Positions 1 to 8,117 of a stretch of DNA of 64,000 bases are shown here, piece by piece (the first letter of the stretch is position 1; each line of letters starts with the position of its first letter). Location of the stretch: positions 746,323-810,322 of the forward strand of contig NZ_CP104202.1 of NCBI RefSeq assembly GCF_025244685.1, in the 5' to 3' direction. The translations under genes and the position numbers were made by a program. Below the pieces are notes generated by a model. That model was not told the DNA's origin, did no database searches, and worked only from the letters and a program-made list of their open reading frames with translations. The stretch comes from Chlorobaculum sp. MV4-Y. Its GTDB lineage: Bacteria; Bacteroidota; Chlorobiia; Chlorobiales; Chlorobiaceae.

Positions 1-138
1 GGCGGCTTCGAGGGCGGCTTCAACGACTGGATCGGCAGTGAGTTCATCACCTGGCTCAACACGTCAAACCCCTGCTGCAATCTGAACCTGATACCAATGC
101 CGGGCGGCGGTTACATCGACAACGTTCCGCCGGGGTAG
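1..138 (+). CDS. C-terminal end of an unknown protein (5' partial)
   Basis: Frame 1 is open from the first base to a TAG at 136-138 and gives 45 residues rich in Gly, Asn and Pro, ending in NVPPG. It contains a CC pair and a GGFxGGF repeat. No family is recognisable from this fragment. The Gly/Asn-rich composition would fit the end of a secreted or surface protein, but that is only a guess. The start lies outside the window. Confidence 0.5.
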   Translation, partial: GGFEGGFNDWIGSEFITWLNTSNPCCNLNLIPMPGGGYIDNVPPG

Positions 139-188
139 GTAATAGGGGATTGTTGTCTCGAAAGGAAAGAGAGGTACGCTTTTTTCGT

Positions 189-310
189 GTCATTCTGAGT
201 CCGACGAAGTCGGGCGAAGAATCCGGAAAAGCCAGGTAAAATATATTAAATCAGTCAATTATCGAGCTATTTGAAAAAAAAGCTGGATTCTTCACTTCGT
301 TCAGAATGAC
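189..310. repeat. Dispersed palindromic repeat, copy 1
   Basis: A 122-bp element begins GTCATTCTGA and ends TCAGAATGAC, so its termini are perfect 10-bp inverted repeats. Inside lie CCGACGAAGTCGGGCGAAGA near the left end and GGATTCTTCACTTCG near the right end. The same element occurs in opposite orientation at 44786-44905, with conserved ends and a more variable AT-rich centre. It has no coding capacity. It resembles MITE- or REP-like non-autonomous repeats. It fills most of the gap between the partial gene and the LOG gene. Confidence 0.8.
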
Positions 311-432
311 AAGAATGCGCAAGATCAAAATGCTGTTGTGAATCTCTTTTAAGACCTGCATTCATGCCAAAGAGTCTGTCTCGAAGCAAAATCGAGTCAG
401 ACTCTTTTCTCTTTTCTCGCGTCGAATCGCGA

Positions 433-987
433 TCAGACGCAGAGGTTCTGCTTGTCGATCAGCGCGAGCACCTCTTCGGCGGAGTTGCAGATGTCGTAGA
501 ACGAGCGGTAGCTCTCTCCGACCATCTTTTCGGCGGCGATGCGCTCGAAGAAGTGCAGGAGCTGATCCCAGAAGCCGTCAACGTTCAGAAGAATGATCGG
601 TTTCTGGTGGTGGCCGAGGTGCTTCCAGGTGAGGATTTCGAGGAACTCGTCGAGGGTACCGAAGCCGCCCGGAAGGATCACGAAGGCGTCAGCCCAGCCG
701 GTCAGCAGCATCTTGCGCTCGTGCATCGTTTCGACGACGCGAAGCTCGGTCAGCCCGTAGTGGGCGACCTCGCGCTCTTCGAGAAAGCGCGGAATGACGC
801 CCCTGACCTGACCGCCGCAGTTCATGACGGCGTCGGCAGCGCATCCCATCAGCCCCACGTGTCCTCCACCAAAGACCATGCCGATTTTGCGTTCGGCCAG
901 TCCCCGGCCCAGCGTTTCCGCTTCGTTGAAATAGGCGTCCGGCGCGCGGTTGCTGGAGCTGCAATAGACGGTGACTGAGCGGATCAT
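433..987 (-). CDS. LOG-family protein (TIGR00730)
   Basis: The 184-residue product has the family hallmark PGGFGTLDE in its second half and an N-terminal GGGHVGLMG phosphate-binding motif. LOG-family proteins hydrolyse cytokinin riboside monophosphates or related nucleotides to the base plus ribose 5-phosphate; the physiological role in bacteria is often unclear. The start used here (MIRSVTVYCSSS) gives the usual family N-terminus; a longer frame exists but runs through the next gene. The start overlaps the stop of the upstream glycosyltransferase by 4 bases, so the two are probably co-translated. Confidence 0.85.
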   Translation of the reverse strand: MIRSVTVYCSSSNRAPDAYFNEAETLGRGLAERKIGMVFGGGHVGLMGCAADAVMNCGGQVRGVIPRFLEEREVAHYGLTELRVVETMHERKMLLTGWADAFVILPGGFGTLDEFLEILTWKHLGHHQKPIILLNVDGFWDQLLHFFERIAAEKMVGESYRSFYDICNSAEEVLALIDKQNLCV

Positions 988-1637
988 GGCTTGGCTGGTT
1001 TGTAGGTTCTGGTGATGCTGCCGGGTGAGCGGCGGTAGATGTAGCTCTCCGGCTGGTCGATTTTCAGGACGCGGTGTTGTTCCGAGGCGCGTTCCCAGAG
1101 GTCGGTGTCCTCGGCGTAGTCGAGCGCCCGGAATCCGCCGATGTCGAGGAACAGCTCGCGCCGCCCGAACATCGTCGCTCCGGCGATGCACTCCCTGACG
1201 TGAATCAGTTTTTCCGGATTGTTGCGATCCCGCACCCACGGGTCGCCCTCGCAGACAAATCCGCCCGAAAGCAGGCTGGTCTCAGGCATCGATTCGAGCA
1301 GGTGGAACCGCGATTCGAGGTGCTCCGGCAGGTAGAGGTCGTCGCTGTCGAGAAAAGTGGCGTAGCGACCGAAAGCGGCCTGAATTCCGGCATTCCGCGA
1401 CAGGGCAGCCTTGCGGTTCCGGTGCTTCATGTAGCGGATGTTGGCGTGCTGGTTGAGGTATCCGTTCACGATCTCGAAGGTTTCATCCGAACTGCCGTCG
1501 TCCACGACGATCAGCTCCCACTCCGTGAAGCTTTGCGCAACGACGCTCCCGATGGCCTCGGCAAGCAGCGGGGCGCGGTCGAAGGTTGGCAGGATGACCG
1601 AGATGGCGGGGCGGATGTCGAAGTGTGGCGTCTGCAT
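984..1637 (-). CDS. Glycosyltransferase family 2
   Basis: The 217-residue protein has a GT-A fold signature: ISVILPTFDR at the N-terminus, VVDDGSSDET for nucleotide-sugar binding, and LDSDD as the metal-binding DxD region. It lacks obvious membrane helices, so it is a small cytoplasmic or peripheral enzyme, probably transferring a sugar to a surface glycan or lipid. The acceptor cannot be told from sequence. It overlaps the downstream LOG gene by 4 bases and lies downstream of the chlorophyll synthase gene on the same strand. Confidence 0.85.
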   Translation of the reverse strand: MQTPHFDIRPAISVILPTFDRAPLLAEAIGSVVAQSFTEWELIVVDDGSSDETFEIVNGYLNQHANIRYMKHRNRKAALSRNAGIQAAFGRYATFLDSDDLYLPEHLESRFHLLESMPETSLLSGGFVCEGDPWVRDRNNPEKLIHVRECIAGATMFGRRELFLDIGGFRALDYAEDTDLWERASEQHRVLKIDQPESYIYRRSPGSITRTYKPAKP

Positions 1638-1714
1638 GGGCGATTTTCAAGGTTCTCCGACGAGCTGTACGAAGATTTCGCGCGAGCGGGGGCGGTTGGT
1701 GTGATCGCTGTAAA

Positions 1715-2647
1715 TCACGGGTTGACCGATTTGATGGCGAAGGCGCACACCATCATGCCCGCAACGAGGAAGTTCTGGGCGATGGCGTTGTAGCGCACGT
1801 CCATCGTTCGCGGCGAGCGCACGAGGCTGAATTGCAGGAAAAACTGCGGTACGACGAGCGCCGCCGTTACCCATCCGTAGGTCGCTTCGCCGATCATGAA
1901 CATGTAGCCCGCCGCCATGAGCTGGCCGAGGTCGATCAGCATCGCCGCGATCAGTGCCGCCTTGCGTTCGCCGAAGACTGCCGGAAGGGTGTGGATGCCG
2001 ACTTGCCGGTCGCCCTCGATGGACTTAAAGTCGTTGATGGTCATGGTGCCGGTGCTGGCGATGGTGTAGAGCGTGGCCACGATGAGCGACGGCGTGATGG
2101 CGTGCAGCGAGAAGTCTGGACGGTAGGCGATTTCGCCCGCCACCCAAGGGATGACGAGGTACGAAACCGCGACGATGATGTTGCCTGCCCAGAGCCGCTT
2201 TTTGAGCTTGATCGGGTTGGCGCTGTACAGATGCGCGTTGATGATGCCGACGACGACGTAGAGTGCGATGAGCGGATGCACCAGCCAGCCGACGACGACC
2301 GAGAGCATCGACCAGAGCGCGATGAGCAGCGTGGCGCTCCGGAGCGAAATCGCGCCGCCGGGAATCGGGCGGTTTGGCTCGTTGATTTCGTCAAGGTCGC
2401 GGTCGAAGTAGTCGTTGAGCATCTGGCAGGTGCCGGTGGCCAGGGGGCCGGTGAGCAGCACGGCGAGCCAGAATTTGATTTCGCCGAGCTGCTGCCAGCC
2501 GAAAGCACCGCTGGCGATTGCGCCGCAGATGAAGCTCCAGACGACCGGAATCCAGGTGACCGGCTTGAGGAACCGCACGAAGAGGGCGATGCTGGAAAGC
2601 GGCTCGGGCGCGCGGCGGCCCTGAACGAAGGGCTTGCGCCTGCTCAT
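1715..2647 (-). CDS. chlG: Chlorophyll/bacteriochlorophyll synthase (UbiA prenyltransferase)
   Basis: This is a polytopic UbiA-superfamily prenyltransferase. The first Asp-rich motif NDYFDRDLDEINEPNRPIPGG is the form typical of ChlG/BchG, which esterify chlorophyllide with a polyprenyl alcohol in the membrane. A second motif, NDFKSIEGDR, follows later. Green sulfur bacteria carry three paralogues (for Chl a, BChl a and BChl c). I favour the ChlG branch because of the conserved motif and the ferredoxin neighbourhood, but cannot exclude BchG. The start at MSRRKPF gives 310 residues; a GTG at 2710 and an ATG at 2851 would lengthen the N-terminus with non-conserved sequence. Confidence 0.8.
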   Translation of the reverse strand: MSRRKPFVQGRRAPEPLSSIALFVRFLKPVTWIPVVWSFICGAIASGAFGWQQLGEIKFWLAVLLTGPLATGTCQMLNDYFDRDLDEINEPNRPIPGGAISLRSATLLIALWSMLSVVVGWLVHPLIALYVVVGIINAHLYSANPIKLKKRLWAGNIIVAVSYLVIPWVAGEIAYRPDFSLHAITPSLIVATLYTIASTGTMTINDFKSIEGDRQVGIHTLPAVFGERKAALIAAMLIDLGQLMAAGYMFMIGEATYGWVTAALVVPQFFLQFSLVRSPRTMDVRYNAIAQNFLVAGMMVCAFAIKSVNP

Positions 2648-2910
2648 TCCGGAGGACGCGGATTCCTGGGTTGTATCGAAAGAGATGTTGTCCGGAGAAT
2701 TGTTGCTCACCCGTGAGGTATTCGGTTGGTCAAAACTCAAAGCCTGAAAATAACATGTAAATCCAAGGAATAAAACTTCATGCGGCAAAACGGCTGATCT
2801 CTTTGCATTTAGCGCCGTGAGCATCCTCGTCATTTTCGGGATCGCTTGCATGGCAGAAGAGTGGGGCGTACATTTTAGCAGAAAGTTTCAGAAAAATCCG
2901 CGAACCCTTT

Positions 2911-3378
2911 ATGCCCATGCCGTTTTTCAAGTTTATCAAAGAGATAAAACAGAGCTTCATGCTCCATCCTGTTGCAGCCCACTTCAGTAACGGAGTGATT
3001 CCTGTCGCCGTGCTCTATCTTGTGCTGTTTTTTCCGACCGGCAATCCGTTTTTCGAACATACGGTTGTCCATCTGCTCCTTGTTTCCCTCCTCGCCGTGC
3101 CGTTTTCGTTCTATTCCGGTATCCGGGACTGGAAAGCCAAATACAAGGGAGCAAAGGCTCCGGTATTTCAGACCAAGATCAGACTCTCGATTCTGCTTCT
3201 GGTGGCGGGCATTCTTGCCGCTGCGATTCGTCTTGCGGTTCCCGACGTGATGCATGAGGGCGGCCTGCTTTTCTGGTTGTATGTGGCTACTCTGCTTGTC
3301 ATGTTGCCCACGGTTGTGCTTCTCGGCCATCATGGGGGCAAGCTTGCCGCCGGACAGCGTTCCGAGCGGTTCCGCTGA
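2911..3378 (+). CDS. Small polytopic membrane protein (DUF2231-like)
   Basis: The product has 155 residues with about four hydrophobic segments. It carries an HPVAAHFSNG motif near residue 20 and GHHGG near the C-terminus; paired histidines like these are typical of DUF2231-type membrane proteins, some of which may bind heme or metal. Function is unknown. It is divergent from chlG and overlaps the following acetyltransferase gene by one base (TGATG), so the two form a small operon. Confidence 0.6.
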   Translation: MPMPFFKFIKEIKQSFMLHPVAAHFSNGVIPVAVLYLVLFFPTGNPFFEHTVVHLLLVSLLAVPFSFYSGIRDWKAKYKGAKAPVFQTKIRLSILLLVAGILAAAIRLAVPDVMHEGGLLFWLYVATLLVMLPTVVLLGHHGGKLAAGQRSERFR

Positions 3379-3869
3379 TGCCGGTTGAATTGCTGCCGCT
3401 CTGTGCGGACGACATGGCGGAGATGGCCGCGATTTTCAATCACTACGTCGAGCACAGTTTCGCGACCTACACCGAAACGCCGGTCAGCGTCGAGCGCTTC
3501 GGGTCGCTCATGAGTTTCAGCCCCGGCTATCCCGCATTCGTGGCGCGTGATTCCGATGGCTCGATGGCGGGCTTCGGCCTGTTGCGCCCTTACAGCCTGA
3601 TTCCGGCGTTTGACCGCGCTGCCGAGCTGACCTGTTTTCTCTCGAAAGGAAACACGGGCCGGGGGATTGGCTCAGCCATTCTGCAAGTGCTTGAATCCGG
3701 AGCGGCGGAGCTGGGCATTGAGACCATCGTGGCGACGGTCTCCTCGCTCAACGAAGAGAGTCTGCGCTTCCACCGCGCCCGAGGATTTGTCGAACAGGGA
3801 CGGCTTGTCGGTATTGGATCGAGAAATGGTCGAAAGTTCGATGTCGTCTATCTCCAAAAAATACTTTGA
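3378..3869 (+). CDS. GNAT N-acetyltransferase (phosphinothricin acetyltransferase-like)
   Basis: The 163-residue protein has the layout of Pat/Bar-type GNAT enzymes: an N-terminal IFNHYVEHSFATYTE segment, the acetyl-CoA loop GNTGRGIGSAIL, and a C-terminal SLNEESLRFHRARGF motif. Such enzymes transfer an acetyl group to an amine, often an amino acid analogue. The real substrate is not predictable. It is translationally coupled to the upstream membrane protein. Confidence 0.8.
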   Translation: MPVELLPLCADDMAEMAAIFNHYVEHSFATYTETPVSVERFGSLMSFSPGYPAFVARDSDGSMAGFGLLRPYSLIPAFDRAAELTCFLSKGNTGRGIGSAILQVLESGAAELGIETIVATVSSLNEESLRFHRARGFVEQGRLVGIGSRNGRKFDVVYLQKIL

Positions 3870-3897
3870 CTGCTAGAGTTAAAAGGAACGCAAACGT

Positions 3898-4527
3898 ATC
3901 GCGATAATTGATCTTCAGACGCTGCTTCTCTTTTTCCCGGCGGCCCTGCTGCTGGCGCTTTCGCCGGGGCCGGACAACCTGTTCGTGCTTGCGCAATCCG
4001 CACAGCATGGCCGGCCTGCCGGTTTTGCCGTGACCTTTGGGCTTTGCACGGGTCTGGTCGGCCACACCCTCGCTGTGGCGTTCGGACTTGCGGCTATCGT
4101 CAAGGCGTCGGTGCTTGCCTTTACGGTGCTGAAGATCGCAGGGGCGCTCTATCTGCTCTGGCTCGCCTGGCAGGCATGGCGGGCAGGCGGTGAGGTCGGC
4201 GAGTCGAAGACGCCTGCCCTCAGCGGAATCGAACTTTATCGGCGGGGGATTGTGATGAATCTCACCAACCCGAAGGTTTCGCTCTTTTTCCTCGCCTTTC
4301 TTCCCCAGTTTGCCGATCCCCGCCACGGTTCGATGACCACGCAGTTCATCGAACTGGGTGCCCTCTTCATTCTTGTCACCCTGATCGTTTTCGCCGGATT
4401 GAGTATGGTTGCCGGTGGGCTCGGAGAGCGTTTCCGCCGTTCACCTGCCGCACTCAGACTGGTCAACCGCGCCGCTGCCATGATTTTTACCGGACTTGCC
4501 ATAAAACTGGCCATAACCGAGCGCTAA
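3898..4527 (+). CDS. LysE/RhtB-family exporter with no canonical start codon
   Basis: The conserved LysE N-terminus (IDLQTLLLFFPAALLLALSPGPDN) is encoded in frame, followed by about five more hydrophobic segments and a C-terminal TGLAIKLA helix. These inner-membrane proteins export amino acids or related metabolites. Between the in-frame stop at 3880-3882 and a GTG at 3985 there is no ATG, GTG or TTG. The GTG lies inside the first transmembrane helix, so it would give a truncated protein. An AAGGA at 3883-3887 suggests initiation at a non-standard codon, such as ATC 3898, ATA 3904 or ATT 3907. The exact start is therefore uncertain. Confidence 0.75.
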   Translation: MAIIDLQTLLLFFPAALLLALSPGPDNLFVLAQSAQHGRPAGFAVTFGLCTGLVGHTLAVAFGLAAIVKASVLAFTVLKIAGALYLLWLAWQAWRAGGEVGESKTPALSGIELYRRGIVMNLTNPKVSLFFLAFLPQFADPRHGSMTTQFIELGALFILVTLIVFAGLSMVAGGLGERFRRSPAALRLVNRAAAMIFTGLAIKLAITER

Positions 4528-4653
4528 ATAACCTTCTGTTATCGGTGATTATCGGCGTGTTTTCCTTTTGTTTTTCTGTACAAAAAACGTACAATAAAAA
4601 GTTAGCTATTTGATACTACTATCCTATCAATGATTCGTCGGGAAAAAGTGTGC

Positions 4654-4896
4654 ATGAGCAAGATTGATCTTGTTAGCGATATCAGACCACTTTCGGAGTT
4701 CAGGGCCAATACGGCGGAGCTGATTACGCAGGTCAGGAAAACCGGGCGTCCGCTGGTTCTTACCCAGCACGGCAAAAGCGCAGTGGTGTTACTTGATGTC
4801 CGTCATTACCAGTCGATGCTATCGGCTTTCGAGCAAATGCATGGCTTGCAAAGCGGCGCTGAAGTCTCAATCATGACCGGTGGCGAGAAGTCATGA
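4654..4896 (+). CDS. Phd/YefM-family antitoxin (orphan)
   Basis: The 80-residue protein has the Phd/YefM arrangement: PLSEFRANTAELITQVRKTGRPLVLTQHGKSAVVLLD, then a charged C-terminal tail. These proteins bind DNA and neutralise a RelE/ParE- or Doc-type toxin. No toxin frame follows: the next gene begins about 170 or more bases downstream and encodes a carboxypeptidase. I use the internal ATG at 4654, preceded by GGGAAAAAG, rather than the ATG at 4630. Confidence 0.8.
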   Translation: MSKIDLVSDIRPLSEFRANTAELITQVRKTGRPLVLTQHGKSAVVLLDVRHYQSMLSAFEQMHGLQSGAEVSIMTGGEKS

Positions 4897-5123
4897 AAAG
4901 CGTTGGGCAGTTCTTTGATGTGTTATTTAATGCCTTTTGATGTCTTTTTTTCTCGTGAATTGTCGTGTTCTCTTTGTATCCTTTCTATACCAATGAGTTA
5001 GTGCCTATATGTAATGTGCCAGCCCGCAAGGGTTGGTGTGACTGCCAACACAAGAACGTACAGCCGATGTCAGCACATATCCTGAATTCCTATGATCCCC
5101 GGAAGCGGGGCGCAGGCGGCGCA

Positions 5124-6545
5124 ATGGGCAGGCCGCATGGTCGTTTTCCCGCCAAAAGAAAAGTGCTTTTCGTATTCCTTGCCTTTTTTGTTCTCACGCT
5201 GATTCCGCTGCCGGTTTCGGCTAAAAGGGTACCGGCTCCAAAGGGTGAGGAGGCGGTTGCGGCCTATATCGTAAAGGAGACTGGCAGTTCGGAATTCCTG
5301 AAATCGAAAGAGGTCGATACACCGCGTTCGCCCGCGAGCCTGACCAAAATCATGACCTGTCTGTTGGCCATCGAAAGTGGCCGTATGAATGATGTGGTGA
5401 CGATTCCTCTTGAGGCGACGCAGGTTGAGCCGACCAAGGCAGGTTTTCAGCCGGGAGAGCAGATCCGGCTGCGAGATTTGGTGAAAGCCGCCATGGTCAA
5501 CTCGAGCAACGATGCCGCTTTTGCTATTGCCATTCACCTCGGCGGTAGTCTCGATGCGTTTGTGGCGACGATGAACGCCCGTGCTCGCGCGCTCGGGATG
5601 AACCATACTTTTTTTACCAATCCTGCCGGTTATGACCGGGGTATTTATGCCGGTAACCGTACGACGGCGAGGGATCTTATGATTCTGACGGAACGCGCGG
5701 TCAGGTATCCAGAGTTCAATGCGATTGCAAAACTGGACAGGGTTACTTTCAATGAGCTTTCCACTGGTAAGATTTACAGTCTTCATACTCACAACAAGCT
5801 CCTTGAACGTTATCCGTATTCTGTTGGTATCAAGACCGGTTATACCTCAATGGCAGGCCCCTGCCTTATTGCAAGGGCGTTGAGGGATGGTAAGGATATG
5901 CTCATTATCATGCTGGGCGCCCGGACGGATCGCTGGTCACTGGCGTCTACCATGTTCGATCAGGGCTTCGGGATTGATGCAGGCCCGGTTCAGGTTGCGG
6001 AAACTGCTGTGAAATCTCCCCGGAAGGTTGCTGTTGCCGCTCCGGAGGATTCTCATTCAAACGTGATCGCCAGGCGCGCCAGGGCGCTTGAGGCGCTGAG
6101 GCTCAAGGTCGAGAGCCGCCGTGACCAATCCGCAGTAACGGAGATTCGCGGAATGAGCATGGATATTCGTCCGTCAGGCGCGGCCTCTTCGGTAAAAGCC
6201 CGCCTGGAAAAGCGGAAAGCTTGTGCGGCCATCAAATCGCGCGGCAAGTCAAGTCGTGCTGACAGGATAGCGCTCAAGGCGAGCAAGAAAGCTTCGGCCA
6301 GGAAGCAACAGCTCGCAAAGGCGAAAGAGCGCAATCTCAAGAATAGAGTCGCGCTGAAATCTGCGAAGAAGAGTGAGTCTCGCAAAGTGGCTCTCAAGTC
6401 GGCCAACAAGGAGCGTCATGCGATCAAGATGGCTCGAAAGGGCGCTGCCAGGCGTTCGACTGCCGATGCAAAATCGGCAAAAAGCCGCAGCGGGAAAGAA
6501 GGGCTTTCTCTGTCGGAGAAAGCCGATCGTTCTCCGAATGGGTGA
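5124..6545 (+). CDS. D-alanyl-D-alanine carboxypeptidase (peptidase S11) with basic tail
   Basis: This is a penicillin-binding protein of the PBP5/DacA type that trims pentapeptides of periplasmic peptidoglycan. The catalytic motifs are all present: SLTK (SxxK), SSN (SxN) and KTG. An N-terminal Lys/Arg cluster and hydrophobic stretch ending PVSA form a signal peptide, which supports the ATG at 5124; in-frame ATGs at 4965 and 5067 would place about 20-50 residues before it. The last 140 residues or so are Lys/Ala/Ser/Arg-rich with repeated ALKxxxK units, unlike the usual DacA C-terminal amphipathic anchor. Confidence 0.85.
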   Translation: MGRPHGRFPAKRKVLFVFLAFFVLTLIPLPVSAKRVPAPKGEEAVAAYIVKETGSSEFLKSKEVDTPRSPASLTKIMTCLLAIESGRMNDVVTIPLEATQVEPTKAGFQPGEQIRLRDLVKAAMVNSSNDAAFAIAIHLGGSLDAFVATMNARARALGMNHTFFTNPAGYDRGIYAGNRTTARDLMILTERAVRYPEFNAIAKLDRVTFNELSTGKIYSLHTHNKLLERYPYSVGIKTGYTSMAGPCLIARALRDGKDMLIIMLGARTDRWSLASTMFDQGFGIDAGPVQVAETAVKSPRKVAVAAPEDSHSNVIARRARALEALRLKVESRRDQSAVTEIRGMSMDIRPSGAASSVKARLEKRKACAAIKSRGKSSRADRIALKASKKASARKQQLAKAKERNLKNRVALKSAKKSESRKVALKSANKERHAIKMARKGAARRSTADAKSAKSRSGKEGLSLSEKADRSPNG

Positions 6546-6557
6546 GGGGAGCTGCAT

Positions 6558-7022
6558 TTGAGAAGTGTGTTTACCCATACCTTTGAAGTTCCCGGATCGT
6601 CGATCGACGGGTACGGGCATGTCAGCAATATCGAATATCTCCGGTGGATGCAGGATGTCGCCACCGCTCATACCGCTTCCGAAGGCTGGACGCTCGACCG
6701 TTACCGGAAAAGCCGTGCCATATGGGTCGTTCGCCGCCATTCCATTGATTATCTGATGCCCGCATATGCCGGTGACCGGCTTGATCTGCACACCTGGATC
6801 GAGTGGGTCAGGGATTGTCAGTCGGTGCGCCGCTATTTGTTGACCAGAGAGGGAGAATCGCGTGCTTTCGCCAGAGCTGAAACCCTCTGGGTGTGTGTCG
6901 ATCCGGAGTCAGGACCCCCGAAACGGGTGCTGGAAGACTTCATTCAGGCTTTTGAGCTGGTCGTCGGTGGCGAGGCCGAAGCGCTTCGTATCGTCGGCAA
7001 AACGCCCGAATCAGCAAGCTGA
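6558..7022 (+). CDS. Hotdog-fold acyl-CoA thioesterase (4HBT/YbgC-like)
   Basis: The 154-residue protein has the hotdog thioesterase signature SSIDGYGHVSNIEYLRWMQD near residue 15, with the catalytic Asp/Gly/His arrangement of the 4-hydroxybenzoyl-CoA thioesterase family. It probably hydrolyses an acyl-CoA or acyl-ACP; the substrate is unknown. Translation appears to start at TTG 6558, preceded by GAGGGGAGC. It follows the carboxypeptidase gene closely on the same strand. Confidence 0.75.
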   Translation: MRSVFTHTFEVPGSSIDGYGHVSNIEYLRWMQDVATAHTASEGWTLDRYRKSRAIWVVRRHSIDYLMPAYAGDRLDLHTWIEWVRDCQSVRRYLLTREGESRAFARAETLWVCVDPESGPPKRVLEDFIQAFELVVGGEAEALRIVGKTPESAS

Positions 7023-7071
7023 TTCAGTTTTCGACCGCAGTTTATGTCAACTTCCAGTCAAATATCGAGTC

Positions 7072-7374
7072 ATGGTTAAGCATATCGTGATGTGGCGTCT
7101 CTGCGACGAGGCGCATGGCAATAGCGCTGAAGTCAATGCCTGTCTCATCAAGGAAAAGCTCGAAGCGTTATCCGACAGAATTCCCGGACTGCTTTCGATA
7201 GAAGTGGGACTCGACTTCAGCCGTACCGACAGCTCTGCAGATGTGGTTCTCTATTCGGAATTCGTCAACAAGACAGCGCTTGAAACCTACCAGAGTCATC
7301 CCGAACACGAAGCCCTCAAACTCTTCATCGGCGGTGCAACGCGCGAAAGGCGATTGGTGGATTACGAGTGCTGA
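7072..7374 (+). CDS. Dabb (stress-responsive alpha/beta barrel) domain protein
   Basis: The 100-residue protein starts MVKHIVMWRL and contains IPGLLSIEVGLDF and YQSHPEHEAL, the typical pattern of the dimeric A/B-barrel (Dabb) family. Members are small cytoplasmic proteins, some with enzyme activity on polyketides, most without a known role. It sits 50 bases after the thioesterase gene, so the two may be cotranscribed. Confidence 0.8.
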   Translation: MVKHIVMWRLCDEAHGNSAEVNACLIKEKLEALSDRIPGLLSIEVGLDFSRTDSSADVVLYSEFVNKTALETYQSHPEHEALKLFIGGATRERRLVDYEC

Positions 7375-7464
7375 GTTATGACGTGCAGGAAACGGCGAGA
7401 AGCTGTTGTCCCGGTTGCATGAAAAAGCGTTTTTGTCTCTTCTTAGATTGCTTTTACAGCCAAT

Positions 7465-7498
7465 AAAAAAAGAGGCCGTTGAAAAAGCCTCTTTTTTT
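7465..7498. terminator. Bidirectional terminator between Dabb gene and ferredoxin
   Basis: An inverted repeat pairs A7-GAGGC with GCCTC-T7 around a 10-base loop. It is flanked by A and T runs on both sides, so it can end transcription of the plus-strand Dabb gene and of the minus-strand ferredoxin gene. Confidence 0.85.
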
Positions 7499-7522
7499 AT
7501 CTGGAAAACAGAGGGGGGTGAA

Positions 7523-7711
7523 TCAGCCCTGAACGATGCACTCTGCCGGGCAGACAGCAACGCAAGCAGGAGCGTCAGCAAAACCGGCGCACTCGTTGCA
7601 GGATGCGGCATCGATAACGTAGATCTCGCTGCCAGCGGAGATAGCGTTGGTCGGGCATTCGGGTTCGCAAGCACCGCAGTAGGTGCATTCTTCGGTGATA
7701 TACAGTGCCAT
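7523..7711 (-). CDS. 2[4Fe-4S] ferredoxin (copy 1 of tandem pair)
   Basis: The 62-residue protein has two cluster motifs, CTYCGACEPEC and a C-terminal CNECAG...CVAVCPAEC with an insertion between the second and third Cys, as in Chlorobium-type ferredoxins. In green sulfur bacteria such ferredoxins take electrons from the type I reaction centre and supply the reverse TCA cycle enzymes (pyruvate and 2-oxoglutarate synthases). The gene lies about 220 bases downstream of a second, similar ferredoxin gene on the same strand and is followed by a strong terminator. Confidence 0.92.
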   Translation of the reverse strand: MALYITEECTYCGACEPECPTNAISAGSEIYVIDAASCNECAGFADAPACVAVCPAECIVQG

Positions 7712-7875
7712 ATTGACGACGTGCTTTGATAGTTATGAGAAGAAAAGAACAATTTCGATCAATTCGCCTAATATAAGCTTTTTTACAGGCCCGAAAACAA
7801 AAAATGATGATTATTTGAATAAAGAGGCAGGCGAAAGAGCTGGCGAAAAAGAGGTTGAAGATCAGGCCGATCAGG

Positions 7876-7913
7876 CCCGCCGTGCAAAATGGTTTTTGCT
7901 CTGAACGGCGGGT
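7876..7913. terminator. GC-rich hairpin between the ferredoxin genes
   Basis: CCCGCCG pairs with CGGCGGG around an inner GCAAAA/TTTTGC stem. It lies just downstream of the minus-strand ferredoxin ending at 7929. There is no clean U tract, so it may be a weak terminator or an mRNA 3'-end stabiliser. Confidence 0.5.
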
Positions 7914-7928
7914 CTGAAGAGGTGGTGG

Positions 7929-8117
7929 TTATACCTTGAAAATGCAGTCCACCGGACAGACGGCTACACAGGCAGGCTCGTCGTGATAGCCGATACAATC
8001 CACGCATACATTCTCGTCGATCACGTAAATAGAGTCGCCTGCGGAGATCGCGCTGACCGGACATTCCGGCTCGCAGGCTCCACAGTAGGTGCATTCATCG
8101 GTAATACGGTGTGCCAT
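7929..8117 (-). CDS. 2[4Fe-4S] ferredoxin (copy 2 of tandem pair)
   Basis: The 62-residue protein is close in sequence to the downstream ferredoxin: CTYCGACEPECPVSAISAG followed by CVDCIGYHDEPACVAVCPVDC. The two differ mainly between the clusters and at the C-terminus (IFKV against IVQG). Tandem duplication followed by divergence is the simplest explanation. The two may differ in redox potential or partner choice, but this cannot be read from sequence. Confidence 0.92.
   Translation of the reverse strand: MAHRITDECTYCGACEPECPVSAISAGDSIYVIDENVCVDCIGYHDEPACVAVCPVDCIFKV

Noticed and set aside
433-1239. Longer N-terminus for the LOG-family protein
   Set aside because: The extra 84 residues lie antisense to nothing but within the coding region of the glycosyltransferase in another frame, are Arg/Pro-rich and unlike the family.
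1074-2716. Long plus-strand frames opposite the glycosyltransferase and chlG
   Set aside because: They are Arg/Asp/His-rich shadows of conserved minus-strand genes, with no recognisable domain.
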